Shown piece after piece: positions 33,403 through 41,773 of a stretch of 58,718 bases of DNA. The notes under the pieces are model-generated. The model made no database searches, was not told the origin of the DNA, and was given only the letters and a program-made list of their open reading frames with translations. The stretch is taken from NCBI GenBank assembly GCA_002339325.1, contig DDKK01000052.1, positions 1 through 58,718 on the forward strand, given 5' to 3'. The position numbers and the translations under genes were made by a program. The DNA is from Nitrospiraceae bacterium UBA2600 (GTDB taxonomy: Bacteria > Nitrospirota > Thermodesulfovibrionia > Thermodesulfovibrionales > Thermodesulfovibrionaceae). Position 1 is the first letter of the stretch. Every line of letters begins with the position of its first letter.

Positions 33403-33432
33403 CTGACATGCAAGGTTCGAATTAATTAAAAT
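33403..33432 (+). promoter_or_regulatory. Promoter of the long housekeeping operon, probably leaderless
   Basis: CTGACA (33403-33408), 18-base spacer, TAAAAT (33427-33432), then five bases to the ATG at 33438 with no ribosome binding site. The 140-base gap holds nothing else I can name. Confidence 0.5.
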
Positions 33433-33437
33433 AAAAA

Positions 33438-33887
33438 ATGGCAAAAATTTTAATTGATGGATACAATCTCATCGGAATAGCACACAGAGACCTTAAGAAA
33501 GCAAGACAAAACTTGATAGAAAGACTAATAGATTACAGAAAAATTAAAGGGCATGATATTATTGTTGTGTTTGATGGATATAAAGAAGGCACAGGAAAAG
33601 AAACCTGCGAGCATATTGGCGGAATAAGAATAATATATTCTGGAGCAGGTGAAAAGGCCGATGATGTGATAAAGAGAATAATTAAACAGGAAAGGTCTTT
33701 TTTTATTGTTATAAGTTCTGACAGGGACATAGAAAAATCAGCTTGGAGAGAAAATTGCGTTGCCATAGATTCTTCCCTTTTTTCTGATATTCTCGATGGC
33801 GAAGAGCTCTACTTTGAGAACCCTAAGGGTGTAACTCTTTCAAAAAAGGAGAAAGCTGTAAAGCAGGCCTTAATGAAATTGATATGA
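33438..33887 (+). CDS. NYN domain RNase, YacP-like
   Basis: A 149-residue PIN-like NYN-domain protein with acidic residues at the expected places: ILIDGYNLIG (D7), VVFDGYKEG (D47), GAGEKADDVI and VISSDRDIEK. YacP/Rae1-type members are ribosome-associated or free endoribonucleases. It is the first gene of a long rightward operon and overlaps the PAP2 gene (ATGA). The start is fixed by the typical IDGYN opening; a TAAAAT box lies five bases upstream. Confidence 0.83.
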   Translation: MAKILIDGYNLIGIAHRDLKKARQNLIERLIDYRKIKGHDIIVVFDGYKEGTGKETCEHIGGIRIIYSGAGEKADDVIKRIIKQERSFFIVISSDRDIEKSAWRENCVAIDSSLFSDILDGEELYFENPKGVTLSKKEKAVKQALMKLI

Positions 33888-34828
33888 TAAAGGAGCTTTT
33901 TAAGATTCCACCTCCCTTTCAGTTAAATATAATTTTTTTTATTTTCACGAGTTTGATTGTTGTGATTTTTTCATACAAGATACCTGCATGGCCAGATTTT
34001 CTCTTGATTTTTATCTCCATGGCAATATTTCAGTATTTTTTATGTAAAACAAAAGAAAACGGAGTTTTAAATTTCCTAAAGAACGTAGGTTTCCCCCTTT
34101 TTTCTGTTCTTGTTGCTTTTGATAGTGTAGGAGTAATAACCCCTTTAGTAAATCCAGAGGACTTAGACCAATTTTTAATGACCCTCGATTACAAGATTCT
34201 TGGTTTCTATCCCTATATTGTCTCCCAAAAAATTACATTCCCGCTGTTAACAGAGATTATGCAGATTTCCTACTGTGTTTATTACTTACTTCCTTTTGTA
34301 ATAGGCATATATCTTCTGCTCAAGGGAGACGAGATGGAATTTCAAAGAGCCCTTTTCCTTCTTCTCTTATGCTATTATCTTTCGTATATCGGTTACTTAC
34401 TTTTTCCTGCCTTGGGGCCGAGATATTATGTTTTAGATGCTTTCTATATTGACCTGAAGGGAGTGTTTTTGGCTGAAAAGATTAATAGCCTTCTTAATTC
34501 GCTCGAGGGTATAAAGAGAGATGCCTTTCCCAGTGGTCATGTGGCAGTATCTCTTCTTGTTTTATATATAATGTGGGAGAAGAATAAAAAACTATTCTAT
34601 ATCTTTTTCATACCTGTAATTCTACTCATAATTTCAACCATCTATTGCAGATATCACTATTTCGTTGATGTAATTGGAGGAGTTTTTTTAACTGTTGTAA
34701 CTTTATTTATAGGTAGGTTATACTATAATTTTTGGTTGTATAAAAATGAAATTTCCATTAATAAAAGGCAAAGAAGGATATACGTTAAGAGTTCTTGTGA
34801 GAACAGGTTCCAAGAACCCGGGAATTGA
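33884..34828 (+). CDS. PAP2-family membrane phosphatase/phosphotransferase
   Basis: A 314-residue protein with six or more hydrophobic helices. The PAP2 active-site motifs are present: RDAFPSGHVAVS (SGH) and CRYHYFVDVIGG (RxxxxxD with the second His). The Arg-rich first motif is degenerate (LGPRYYVLD). The topology and sequence resemble the Aur1/Ipt1-like subgroup of phosphatidic-acid phosphatase-like enzymes acting on lipid phosphates. The last ~27 codons overlap the DUF167 gene and look out of keeping with the membrane part, so the functional protein may end sooner. It overlaps the NYN gene by four bases. Confidence 0.83.
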   Translation: MIKELFKIPPPFQLNIIFFIFTSLIVVIFSYKIPAWPDFLLIFISMAIFQYFLCKTKENGVLNFLKNVGFPLFSVLVAFDSVGVITPLVNPEDLDQFLMTLDYKILGFYPYIVSQKITFPLLTEIMQISYCVYYLLPFVIGIYLLLKGDEMEFQRALFLLLLCYYLSYIGYLLFPALGPRYYVLDAFYIDLKGVFLAEKINSLLNSLEGIKRDAFPSGHVAVSLLVLYIMWEKNKKLFYIFFIPVILLIISTIYCRYHYFVDVIGGVFLTVVTLFIGRLYYNFWLYKNEISINKRQRRIYVKSSCENRFQEPGN

Positions 34829-35009
34829 GTTGATAGATAATGAAACAGTCAGGGTGAGAGTGAGAGCCCAACCGCATGAAGGGATGGCAAATAAAGAGCT
34901 AATAGAAATCTTATCTGATTACCTTGGCATAGCCAAATCGAGGCTTGAAATATCGGCAGGAGAAAAAAACAAAAGTAAGATTATCAGGATAAGAGGACAA
35001 ATAGATTGA
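34746..35009 (+). CDS. DUF167 (YggU) family protein
   Basis: An 87-residue protein of the YggU family: LRVLVRTGSKNPGIELI, VRVRVRAQPHEGMANKELIEILSDYLGI and LEISAGEKNKSKIIRI. The function is not established. The gene lies in the usual neighbourhood of yicC/gmk-type housekeeping genes. Its first 83 bases overlap the end of the PAP2 gene in another frame. A TATAAT (34721-34726 region) and TGTATAAAA precede the ATG, so an internal promoter is possible. The stop overlaps the TTG start of yicC (TTGA). Confidence 0.85.
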   Translation: MKFPLIKGKEGYTLRVLVRTGSKNPGIELIDNETVRVRVRAQPHEGMANKELIEILSDYLGIAKSRLEISAGEKNKSKIIRIRGQID

Positions 35010-35857
35010 TAGAAAGTCTTACAGGATATGGTATTTCGGAGAGAGGAATTTTTCGGGTTGAGGCAAAATCACTCAATCATCGTTTTTTAGAAATTAACAT
35101 TAAGTTGCCTACAGTAATATCAAAATATGAAATTGAGATAAGAAACCTTATAAAAAATAAATTCAGTAGAGGTAAAATCGACCTTGTAGTTACTATAAAT
35201 CAGAGAGATAGAGGAGGAAGGGTCTATCTTAACAAAAATCTTGCAATGCAACTTTATACGGCATTTATAGATTTAAAGAAAGAATTGAGCATTCTGGGCT
35301 CTATAGATATTTCGATGTTTTCAAATTTCAGAGAATTATTTATCTATGAAGAAGAAACTCCGGACTTAAATGCTTTAATAACGGCAGTCAGTGAAACTCT
35401 CGATGCTGTTAAACAGATGAGAATGCGAGAAGGAGAACTAATCAGAGAGAGTTTAATCGAAATTACGGCTATCATAGAGGAAAAAATAAATCAGTTAGTT
35501 AAAATGGTTGATATAAGTTATAATAATTACATAAATTCGCTAAAAAACAGAGTGAGAGACTTGATTGTTCAGAACAATTTAGATGAAAAAAGAGTTTTTG
35601 AGCAGATACTTATTTATGCTCAGCGGGCAGATATAAAAGAAGAAGCGGATAGATTAAAAAGTCATATAATTCAATTTAAAGAAAGTCTCTTACGGGGTGG
35701 AGAAATTGGTAAAAAACTTGACTTTCTCACTCAAGAGATAAACAGAGAAATCAACACAGTTCTTGCTAAAACAGAGGATTTTGAAGTTAAAACCCTTGCA
35801 ATTGATATAAAAACTCTAACAGAAAGACTCAAAGAACAAATTCAAAACATTCAGTAG
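35006..35857 (+). CDS. yicC: YicC-family endoribonuclease
   Basis: A 283-residue protein. The diagnostic opening IESLTGYG is followed by AKSLNHRFLEINIKLP and a C-terminal domain with FLTQEINREINTVLAK (the HE/QE region of YicC) and VKTLAIDIKTLTERLKEQIQN. YicC proteins are metal-dependent endoribonucleases linked to small-RNA decay. The start is TTG at 35006, overlapping the preceding stop; no ATG fits the conserved N-terminus. It precedes remA, gmk and rpoZ, an arrangement common in many bacteria. Confidence 0.92.
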   Translation: MIESLTGYGISERGIFRVEAKSLNHRFLEINIKLPTVISKYEIEIRNLIKNKFSRGKIDLVVTINQRDRGGRVYLNKNLAMQLYTAFIDLKKELSILGSIDISMFSNFRELFIYEEETPDLNALITAVSETLDAVKQMRMREGELIRESLIEITAIIEEKINQLVKMVDISYNNYINSLKNRVRDLIVQNNLDEKRVFEQILIYAQRADIKEEADRLKSHIIQFKESLLRGGEIGKKLDFLTQEINREINTVLAKTEDFEVKTLAIDIKTLTERLKEQIQNIQ

Positions 35858-35859
35858 CC

Positions 35860-36117
35860 ATGCTTGTTAATATTGGATTTGGAAATATTGTTTCTCTGTC
35901 AAGAATAATAGCAATTGTAAATCCAGGGTCTTCTCCCATGAAGCGAATGAAGGATGAAGCTAAAAAGAGAGGTAAGCTCATAGATGCAACCGAAGGCAGA
36001 AAAACTCGTGCAATAATAATTACTGACAGTGACCATGTAATACTTAGTGCTCTTCAGGTTGAAACGATAATGCAGAGAATAAATGATACGAAGAGGACCG
36101 AAGATGAAAACCCATAA
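35860..36117 (+). CDS. remA: RemA-like (DUF370) regulator
   Basis: An 85-residue protein: LVNIGFGNIVSLSRIIAIV, then SSPMKRMKDEAKKRGKLIDATEGRKTRAIIITDSDHVILSA. This is the DUF370/RemA family. In Bacillus RemA is a DNA-binding protein that activates matrix and osmoprotection genes and forms large rings. It lies two bases after yicC and directly before gmk, the conserved yicC-remA-gmk-rpoZ order. Its C-terminus overlaps the gmk start by 14 bases. Confidence 0.93.
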   Translation: MLVNIGFGNIVSLSRIIAIVNPGSSPMKRMKDEAKKRGKLIDATEGRKTRAIIITDSDHVILSALQVETIMQRINDTKRTEDENP

Positions 36118-36748
36118 GAGCGGTATTATTTTTGTAATTTCTGCTCCTTCAGGTACGGGTAAGACTACCATATGCGAAGGATTATTGAAAACTTTGGACG
36201 ATTTAAAAATGAGCGTTTCCCATACAACGAGAAAACCAAGAACAGGCGAAAAGACAGGAGTAGACTATCACTTTGTCGATGAGCAAACTTTTCATAAGAT
36301 GATAGAAAATGATGAGTTTGTCGAATGGGCAGAAGTTTATGGTAATTTCTATGGAACTTCAAAAAGGGCAATAAACGATATTTTAAACGGTGGACATGAT
36401 GTTTTGCTCGACATAGACATTCAGGGAGCTAAAAATATTAAAAGAATTTATCCAGAAAGCGTGCTTATATTTATCCTGCCTCCCTCTATTTATGAATTAG
36501 AACAAAGGTTGATAAACAGAAAAGAGGACAGGGAGATTATAAGAAAACGTTTAAGTAAAACCGTCGAGGAAATTTCTCAATATGAGCTATATGACTATGT
36601 TGTGATAAATGATAATCTTGAAAGGGTTATAAAGGAAATTTTGAGTATAATCACAGCGGAAAGACTTAAAACCACGAGAATTAATAAAGATTTTATAAAT
36701 AACTTAATTATGGAGGGAAAAAATGGAGAAAAAAGAAAAAACACTTGA
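36104..36748 (+). CDS. gmk: Guanylate kinase
   Basis: About 214 residues from ATG 36104; an upstream in-frame ATG at 36083 would lie deeper in remA. It phosphorylates GMP/dGMP to GDP/dGDP. The P-loop is ISAPSGTGKTT. The GMP-binding region has SHTTRKPRTGEKTGVDYHFV and EWAEVYGNFYGT, and DIDIQGAKNIK and ILPPS follow. The C-terminal ~25 residues overlap rpoZ by 26 bases. The start and coupling with rpoZ are normal for this operon. The sequence has no unusual replacements at the nucleotide-binding sites that I can see. Confidence 0.95.
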   Translation: MKTHKSGIIFVISAPSGTGKTTICEGLLKTLDDLKMSVSHTTRKPRTGEKTGVDYHFVDEQTFHKMIENDEFVEWAEVYGNFYGTSKRAINDILNGGHDVLLDIDIQGAKNIKRIYPESVLIFILPPSIYELEQRLINRKEDREIIRKRLSKTVEEISQYELYDYVVINDNLERVIKEILSIITAERLKTTRINKDFINNLIMEGKNGEKRKNT

Positions 36749-37130
36749 CATCATATCACAGCCTATAGAGTTAGACAGACAGAAAATTGACAGCAGATAC
36801 AGGCTTGCTCTAATAGCTGCCCAAAGAGCCGCTGAGCTTTCTTTAGGTGCAATGCCTTTAATTGAAAAAAGGGCGAAGAAAGTTACCACTTCAGCGCTAA
36901 TTGAAGTTCTTTCTGGAAAGATAAATTATATCACCGGCGATGAAGCTATTAAAGCTAAAGAAAAGATAGAAAAAATTGACATTAAGAAGATGCTTGAGGA
37001 GAAGAGAAAGGCTATTCCAGACCTTTCGGAGCTTGAAAAAGACCTTAAAGTTTATCTGCACGGCAAAGAGTCAGCCGAAAAGATGCTTGAAGATCTTTTT
37101 ACAGAAAACTCAGAAAATACAGAAGAATAG
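36723..37130 (+). CDS. rpoZ: RNA polymerase omega subunit
   Basis: A 135-residue protein, longer than E. coli omega (91). Residues ~15-65 carry the omega fold: ELDRQKIDSRYRLALIAAQRAAEL and KKVTTSALIEVLSGKINYI. The C-terminal ~60 residues are charged and helical, as in other extended omegas. Omega helps assemble RNA polymerase by binding the beta' subunit and can bind ppGpp in some groups. It has GGAGGGAAAAA before the ATG, within the gmk gene. It is the fourth gene of the yicC-remA-gmk-rpoZ-coaBC string. Confidence 0.92.
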   Translation: MEKKEKTLDIISQPIELDRQKIDSRYRLALIAAQRAAELSLGAMPLIEKRAKKVTTSALIEVLSGKINYITGDEAIKAKEKIEKIDIKKMLEEKRKAIPDLSELEKDLKVYLHGKESAEKMLEDLFTENSENTEE

Positions 37131-37145
37131 CGAAAGGGCACTGCC

Positions 37146-38333
37146 TTGCTTAAAAACAAAACTGTTGCATTAGGCATTACGGGAAGTATCGCTGCCTACA
37201 AAGTATTTGAGCTAATCAAAAAATTTAAAGACGCAGGTGCTGATGTAATTCCCGTAATGACAGAAAAGGCAACCTACTTTGTAACACCTTTGAGCTTACA
37301 GATTGCAAGCAACAGTAAGGTTTTTATTGATATGTTTGAGTCTCCTCTTGCCCACATACAGTTAGCTCAAAAAGCAGATTTATTTTTAATAGCGCCTGCA
37401 ACGGCTAATTTTATAAATAAATATGCCACTGGTATTGCCGATGACTTACTTTTAACTGCCTTACTTGCTTTCAGAGGGGCTGTTATAATTGCGCCTGCCA
37501 TGAACTGGAGGATGTATGAAGCTCCACAACTTCAGAAAAACATTGATTATCTTAAAAGTATTGGCGTTACTTTTGTAGAGCCCGAAGAAGGCTCTCTGGC
37601 CTGCGGTGAGGAAGGAAAGGGAAGATTGGCATCAATAGATAGAATTTTTGAAGTATCTTGCAGTATATTATCCCAAAAGGACTTAGGGCATGAGACAATA
37701 TTGATAACAGCAGGTCCCACAAGACAATACATAGACCCTATCAGATTTATAACAAATAAATCCTCAGGGAAAATGGGTTATGCCCTTGCTAAAATAGCAA
37801 AAAGGAGAGGAGCTAAGGTTAAGTTAATTAGTGGACCCACAAGCATTTCTCCACCATTTGTCGATGAGTTTGTAAGCGTTGAGACAACACAAGAAATGCT
37901 GAAAGCAGTGAAAGAAAGAATAGAAGATGTTACAACTTTAATAATGGCTGCAGCTCCGCTTGACTTTGAGCCAGATGAAGTATTTACCGAAAAAATTGAT
38001 AAAAAAAAGATAAAATCAATATCTTTGAGGCTTTGTCCTGATATTTTAAAAGAAATTAGCAAACTCAAGAAAAAAACCTTTACAGTTGGTTTTGCTGCTG
38101 AGTGGGGTTTCAATATTGAAAGGGCGAAGAGAAAATTAATGGACAAATCGCTCGATATGATAGTTCTGAATGATATTTCTGGATATGAGGTAGGAATGGG
38201 GTCTGAGGACAATCAAATAATAATTATTTACAAAGAGGGTAAAAAATTCACTCAACATAAGACACCTTTACTTTCAAAGGAAGAGATTGCCCATATAATT
38301 CTCTCTAAGATTACGGAGTTAAAAATTGTCTGA
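37146..38333 (+). CDS. coaBC: Bifunctional phosphopantothenoylcysteine decarboxylase/synthetase CoaBC
   Basis: A 395-residue fusion for coenzyme A synthesis. The CoaC half (~1-180) has GSIAAYKVFELI, FLIAPATANFINKYATGIADDLL, PAMNWRMYEAP and the catalytic-loop LACGEEGKGRL. The CoaB half has ITAGPTRQYIDPIRFITNKSSGKMGYALA and AAAPLDFEP where the usual AAVADF motif stands. It converts phosphopantothenate plus cysteine to 4'-phosphopantetheine. The start is TTG at 37146, the only codon that keeps the conserved opening. The last 8 bases overlap the peptidase gene. Confidence 0.95.
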   Translation: MLKNKTVALGITGSIAAYKVFELIKKFKDAGADVIPVMTEKATYFVTPLSLQIASNSKVFIDMFESPLAHIQLAQKADLFLIAPATANFINKYATGIADDLLLTALLAFRGAVIIAPAMNWRMYEAPQLQKNIDYLKSIGVTFVEPEEGSLACGEEGKGRLASIDRIFEVSCSILSQKDLGHETILITAGPTRQYIDPIRFITNKSSGKMGYALAKIAKRRGAKVKLISGPTSISPPFVDEFVSVETTQEMLKAVKERIEDVTTLIMAAAPLDFEPDEVFTEKIDKKKIKSISLRLCPDILKEISKLKKKTFTVGFAAEWGFNIERAKRKLMDKSLDMIVLNDISGYEVGMGSEDNQIIIIYKEGKKFTQHKTPLLSKEEIAHIILSKITELKIV

Positions 38334-39420
38334 CCTTTTCCTGAATCGAAGAAAAAAGGTCTTAGAGCACGCTCTCTTAAATTCTGATGCTTTTTTGCTT
38401 ACGAATCGTAAAAATATCAGATATCTTACAGGCTTTAATGGAAGTTTTGCCTTGGCTTTGTTTACAAGCAGTGATAACATTCTTTTGGTTGACTTCCGTT
38501 ACAGAGAACAAGCGAAAAAAGAGACCGAGATGCAAGTAGTAGAATTCAAAAATACATGGCTCGATGCACTAAAAAAAATAATTTCTCAGAGAAAAATCAA
38601 AAGGCTGTCCTTTGAGTCAACCTTATCTTATGAGACTTTTGCTCTCCTTTCAAAGCTAAAAAGAGTAGAACTCTCACCTCTTAGCCATTTAGTTGAAAAG
38701 ACCAGGGCATTAAAGGACAGAGAGGAGATTGAATATATAAAAGTAGCAGTAAAAAGAGCAGAAGAGGCATTTTTGTCTGTAAGACCGTATATCAAAGAAG
38801 GCATTAGTGAGAGAGAAATTGCCATTATGCTTGAACATGAAATAAGAAAGCAAGGTGCCGATGAGTTGCCTTTTCCTGTTATTGTAGCTTCCGGTGAAAA
38901 TTCTTCTATGCCCCATTGGAGAAACTCTGAAAGAATCCTAAGAAAAGGAGATTTTATTTTAATTGATTGGGGTGCTGAGTATAAAGGCTACTATTCAGAC
39001 ATGACAAGAACTTTTGTTTTGGGAAAACCTTCGGACAGACAAAAGCATATTTATGAAATAGTAAACAATGCCCGATTAGAAGCAATAAAGGCTATTCGGC
39101 AGGATAAAAAAGCAAAAAAAATTGACGCAAAGGCAAGAAATTTGATAAAACAATCTGGTTATGGTGAAAACTTTGGTCATGCTACAGGTCATGGGATAGG
39201 TATGGATGTACATGAATTTCCTAAAATAAGCGTTAATTCCGAGGATATTATTAAGCCTGGAATGGTTTTTACAATTGAACCAGGAATTTATATTGAGGGA
39301 TTTGGAGGTGTAAGAATCGAGGATATGGTGCTGGTAAGAGAAGACACAATAGAAATATTGACAAGTCTTCCAAGAGATTTACAAATTTTACAGGAGGTGC
39401 CACTTGATATCAACAACTGA
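38326..39420 (+). CDS. M24-family aminopeptidase (Xaa-Pro peptidase-like)
   Basis: A 364-residue protein. The N-terminal creatinase-like domain (LTNRKNIRYLTGFNGS) is followed by the pita-bread M24 domain. Its metal ligands are in LIDWGAEYKGYYSDMTRTF (two Asp), GHATGHGIGMDVHE (His) and FTIEPGIYIEGFGGVRIED (two Glu). It is a two-metal aminopeptidase probably removing residues before proline. Immediately downstream is efp, a common pairing. The start is TTG at 38326, inside the coaBC end. The stop overlaps the efp start by 17 bases. Confidence 0.93.
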   Translation: MSDLFLNRRKKVLEHALLNSDAFLLTNRKNIRYLTGFNGSFALALFTSSDNILLVDFRYREQAKKETEMQVVEFKNTWLDALKKIISQRKIKRLSFESTLSYETFALLSKLKRVELSPLSHLVEKTRALKDREEIEYIKVAVKRAEEAFLSVRPYIKEGISEREIAIMLEHEIRKQGADELPFPVIVASGENSSMPHWRNSERILRKGDFILIDWGAEYKGYYSDMTRTFVLGKPSDRQKHIYEIVNNARLEAIKAIRQDKKAKKIDAKARNLIKQSGYGENFGHATGHGIGMDVHEFPKISVNSEDIIKPGMVFTIEPGIYIEGFGGVRIEDMVLVREDTIEILTSLPRDLQILQEVPLDINN

Positions 39421-39967
39421 TTTTAAGAAGGGGTTAAAAATTGAATACAAAGGAGAACCTTATGAAATAATTGATTTCCAACATGTGAAGATGCAGCAGA
39501 GAGCTCCTATTGTAAGGACAAAGATAAAAAATCTCAAAACTGGTAGGGTTCTTGAAGAGAATTTTTCAGCTGGTGAAAAATTTGAAAAGCCACAGCTCGA
39601 AGAAAAGCAGATGCAGTATCTATACTCTCAAGGAGATTCATACGTATTTATGGATATGGAGTCTTATGACCAGGTTTCTATTCCGAAAGAACGAATGGGA
39701 GAGGCTATCTACTACATAAAAGAAGAAATGCTCGTAGATGTAATTTATTACAAAGGAGAACCACTTGTGATTGAACCTCCAATGTTTGTTGAATTAAGAG
39801 TAGAAGAAACAGAACCAGCATTCAGAGGTGATACAGCTTCGGGCGGTGCCAAGCCTGCTAAGCTTGAGACCGGACTTATCGTAAAAGTGCCTTTTCATAT
39901 TCAGAGCGGAGATTTGTTAAAAATAGATACTCGAACAGGTGAATACATAGAAAAGGTAAAGGAGTAA
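39404..39967 (+). CDS. efp: Elongation factor P
   Basis: A 187-residue three-domain EF-P that relieves ribosome stalling at polyproline. The start is TTG at 39404 with AGGAGGTG five bases upstream. The sequence is regular (STTDFKKGLKIEYKGEPYEII, GDTASGGAKPAKLETG, DTRTGEYIEKV). The exception is the tip of domain I, HVKMQQRAPIVRTKIKN, where most bacteria have PGKG. The residue aligned with E. coli K34 is Q32, followed by R33. Lysine- or arginine-modifying systems (EpmA, EarP, YmfI) are not in the window. Tip modification may be absent or different. Confidence 0.95.
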   Translation: MISTTDFKKGLKIEYKGEPYEIIDFQHVKMQQRAPIVRTKIKNLKTGRVLEENFSAGEKFEKPQLEEKQMQYLYSQGDSYVFMDMESYDQVSIPKERMGEAIYYIKEEMLVDVIYYKGEPLVIEPPMFVELRVEETEPAFRGDTASGGAKPAKLETGLIVKVPFHIQSGDLLKIDTRTGEYIEKVKE

Positions 39968-39970
39968 AAG

Positions 39971-40417
39971 ATGGAGCTTGAGCAGATAAAAGAAATCATT
40001 TCTTTCTTAAAAGATACAGATATAACAGAGTTAAATATAGAAAAGGAAGGCTTTAAGATAAAAATAAAAAGAGGTTATATCTACGGTCCTCTCGAAGTTA
40101 CAAGAACAACAAGGATAGCTGAGGAAGCTCCAAGAGAGATTCGTCCTTCTGAAAGCTTCATAGAACACGAGGAGACTCTTCATACCGTCATTTCTCCTCT
40201 GGTAGGAACTTTCTACAGAAGTCCTTCTCCCGATTCTCCTCCCTTTGTAGAGGTAGGAACAAGAGTTGAAAAAGGCCAAGTTCTTTGTATAATTGAAGCA
40301 ATGAAGATAATGAACGAGATCGAAAGTGAAGTCTCTGGAGTTATTAAAAAAATATTAGTAGAAAATGGACAACCAGTAGAATACGGAGAGCCTCTCTTCC
40401 TAATTGAGGTAGCCTAA
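39971..40417 (+). CDS. accB: Biotin carboxyl carrier protein of acetyl-CoA carboxylase
   Basis: A 148-residue protein with N-terminal helical dimerisation region, a linker and the C-terminal biotinyl domain (~75-148). The biotin attachment motif is EAMKIMNEI with K112. The linker is short and acidic rather than Pro/Ala-rich. It carries CO2 on biotin from AccC to the carboxyltransferase, which is not in the window. It ends directly before accC (stop TAA, then ATG). Confidence 0.95.
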   Translation: MELEQIKEIISFLKDTDITELNIEKEGFKIKIKRGYIYGPLEVTRTTRIAEEAPREIRPSESFIEHEETLHTVISPLVGTFYRSPSPDSPPFVEVGTRVEKGQVLCIIEAMKIMNEIESEVSGVIKKILVENGQPVEYGEPLFLIEVA

Positions 40418-41773
40418 ATGGAGTTGTTTAGGAAAATTTTAATTGCCAACAGAGGTGAAATAGCAGTTAGAGTAATTCGGGCTTGCAGAGAACTTGGTAT
40501 AAAGACTGTTGCTGTATACTCAGAGGCTGACAGAGACTCTCTCCATGTTAAGTTAGCAGACGAGGCTGTCTGTATAGGTCCTCCTTCGCCAGCTCATAGT
40601 TATTTAAATATAACAGCCATATTATCTGCCGCTGACATTACTGATGCAGAGGCCATACATCCCGGTTATGGTTTTCTTTCAGAGAATGCCCAGTTTGCAG
40701 AGGCTTGTGTAAACTCGGGCATAACCTTCATAGGACCTACGCCGGAAAACATAAGAATAGGAGGAGATAAAGCTAAAGCAAGGCAGATATTGAAGAGAAA
40801 AGGCATTCCTGTTGTGCCTGGCAGTGACGGGCCTGTGACTTCAGAGGAGGCTTGTATAAAAATTATAAAGAAAATAGGTCTTCCAGTCATATTCAAAGCT
40901 TCTGCAGGTGGTGGTGGTAGAGGTATGAGAATCGTAAATGACGAAAAAGACATAGAACAGACGTTTTTTATGGCTCAGAGAGAAGCTCTTGCAGCTTTTG
41001 GAAATGGAGAGCTGTATATTGAAAAATATTTTCCTAAGGTAAGACACATTGAAATACAAATTCTTGCCGATAGGCAGGGAAATATAATTCATCTTGGCGA
41101 GAGAGATTGTAGCATTCAGAGAAGACATCAAAAACTCATTGAAGAAGCACCTTCTCCGGCTCTGACAGAAAAATTGAGGAAAAAAATTGGTGAGTATGCC
41201 GTAAAAGCTGCTAAAGCTCTTAAGTATAGAAATGCAGGCACTTTTGAGTTTATCGTAGATGATGAACTTAATCCTTATTTTATAGAGATAAATACTCGTG
41301 TGCAGGTAGAACATCCTGTGACGGAGGAAATAACAGATATTGATATAATCAAAGAACAAATAAAAATTGCAAAAGGTTATCCTTTAAGCTTCAAACAATC
41401 ACAAATAAGATTCAAAGGTCATGCAATTGAATGCCGTATCAATGCTGAAGACCCTGAAAAATTTACTCCTTCTCCGGGAATTTTAGAGTTCATTCATTTT
41501 CCCGGTGGTCCAGGCATAAGGGTAGATAGTTTTCTTTATCAGGGATGCAAGATATCTCCCTACTATGACTCCCTTGTTGCTAAAATTATTGCTAAAGGTT
41601 CAACAAGATTAGAGGCAATAGATAGAATGAGAAGAGCATTAGAGGAGATGACTGTAAAGGGTATAAAAACGAATATTCCGTTTTTTCTTAAAGTCCTACA
41701 ACATCCGGATTTTATAAAAGGAAAATTTTTCACTGATTTTGTTCTTCAAATGCAAAATAATGATAAAAGTTGA
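40418..41773 (+). CDS. accC: Biotin carboxylase subunit of acetyl-CoA carboxylase
   Basis: A 451-residue ATP-grasp enzyme with canonical opening KILIANRGEIAVRVIRACRELG. ATP-binding GGGGRGM, ERDCSIQRRHQKLIEEAPSP and the active-site FIEINTRVQVEHPVTE follow. It carboxylates the biotin of AccB using bicarbonate and ATP. It is immediately adjacent to accB with no gap. The 3' end overlaps thiE by 14 bases. Length and motifs are normal. Confidence 0.96.
   Translation: MELFRKILIANRGEIAVRVIRACRELGIKTVAVYSEADRDSLHVKLADEAVCIGPPSPAHSYLNITAILSAADITDAEAIHPGYGFLSENAQFAEACVNSGITFIGPTPENIRIGGDKAKARQILKRKGIPVVPGSDGPVTSEEACIKIIKKIGLPVIFKASAGGGGRGMRIVNDEKDIEQTFFMAQREALAAFGNGELYIEKYFPKVRHIEIQILADRQGNIIHLGERDCSIQRRHQKLIEEAPSPALTEKLRKKIGEYAVKAAKALKYRNAGTFEFIVDDELNPYFIEINTRVQVEHPVTEEITDIDIIKEQIKIAKGYPLSFKQSQIRFKGHAIECRINAEDPEKFTPSPGILEFIHFPGGPGIRVDSFLYQGCKISPYYDSLVAKIIAKGSTRLEAIDRMRRALEEMTVKGIKTNIPFFLKVLQHPDFIKGKFFTDFVLQMQNNDKS

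Noticed and set aside
40841..41359. 172-codon minus-strand open frame inside accC.
   Set aside because: Antisense to a highly conserved gene with intact motifs; it looks like a codon-usage artefact.
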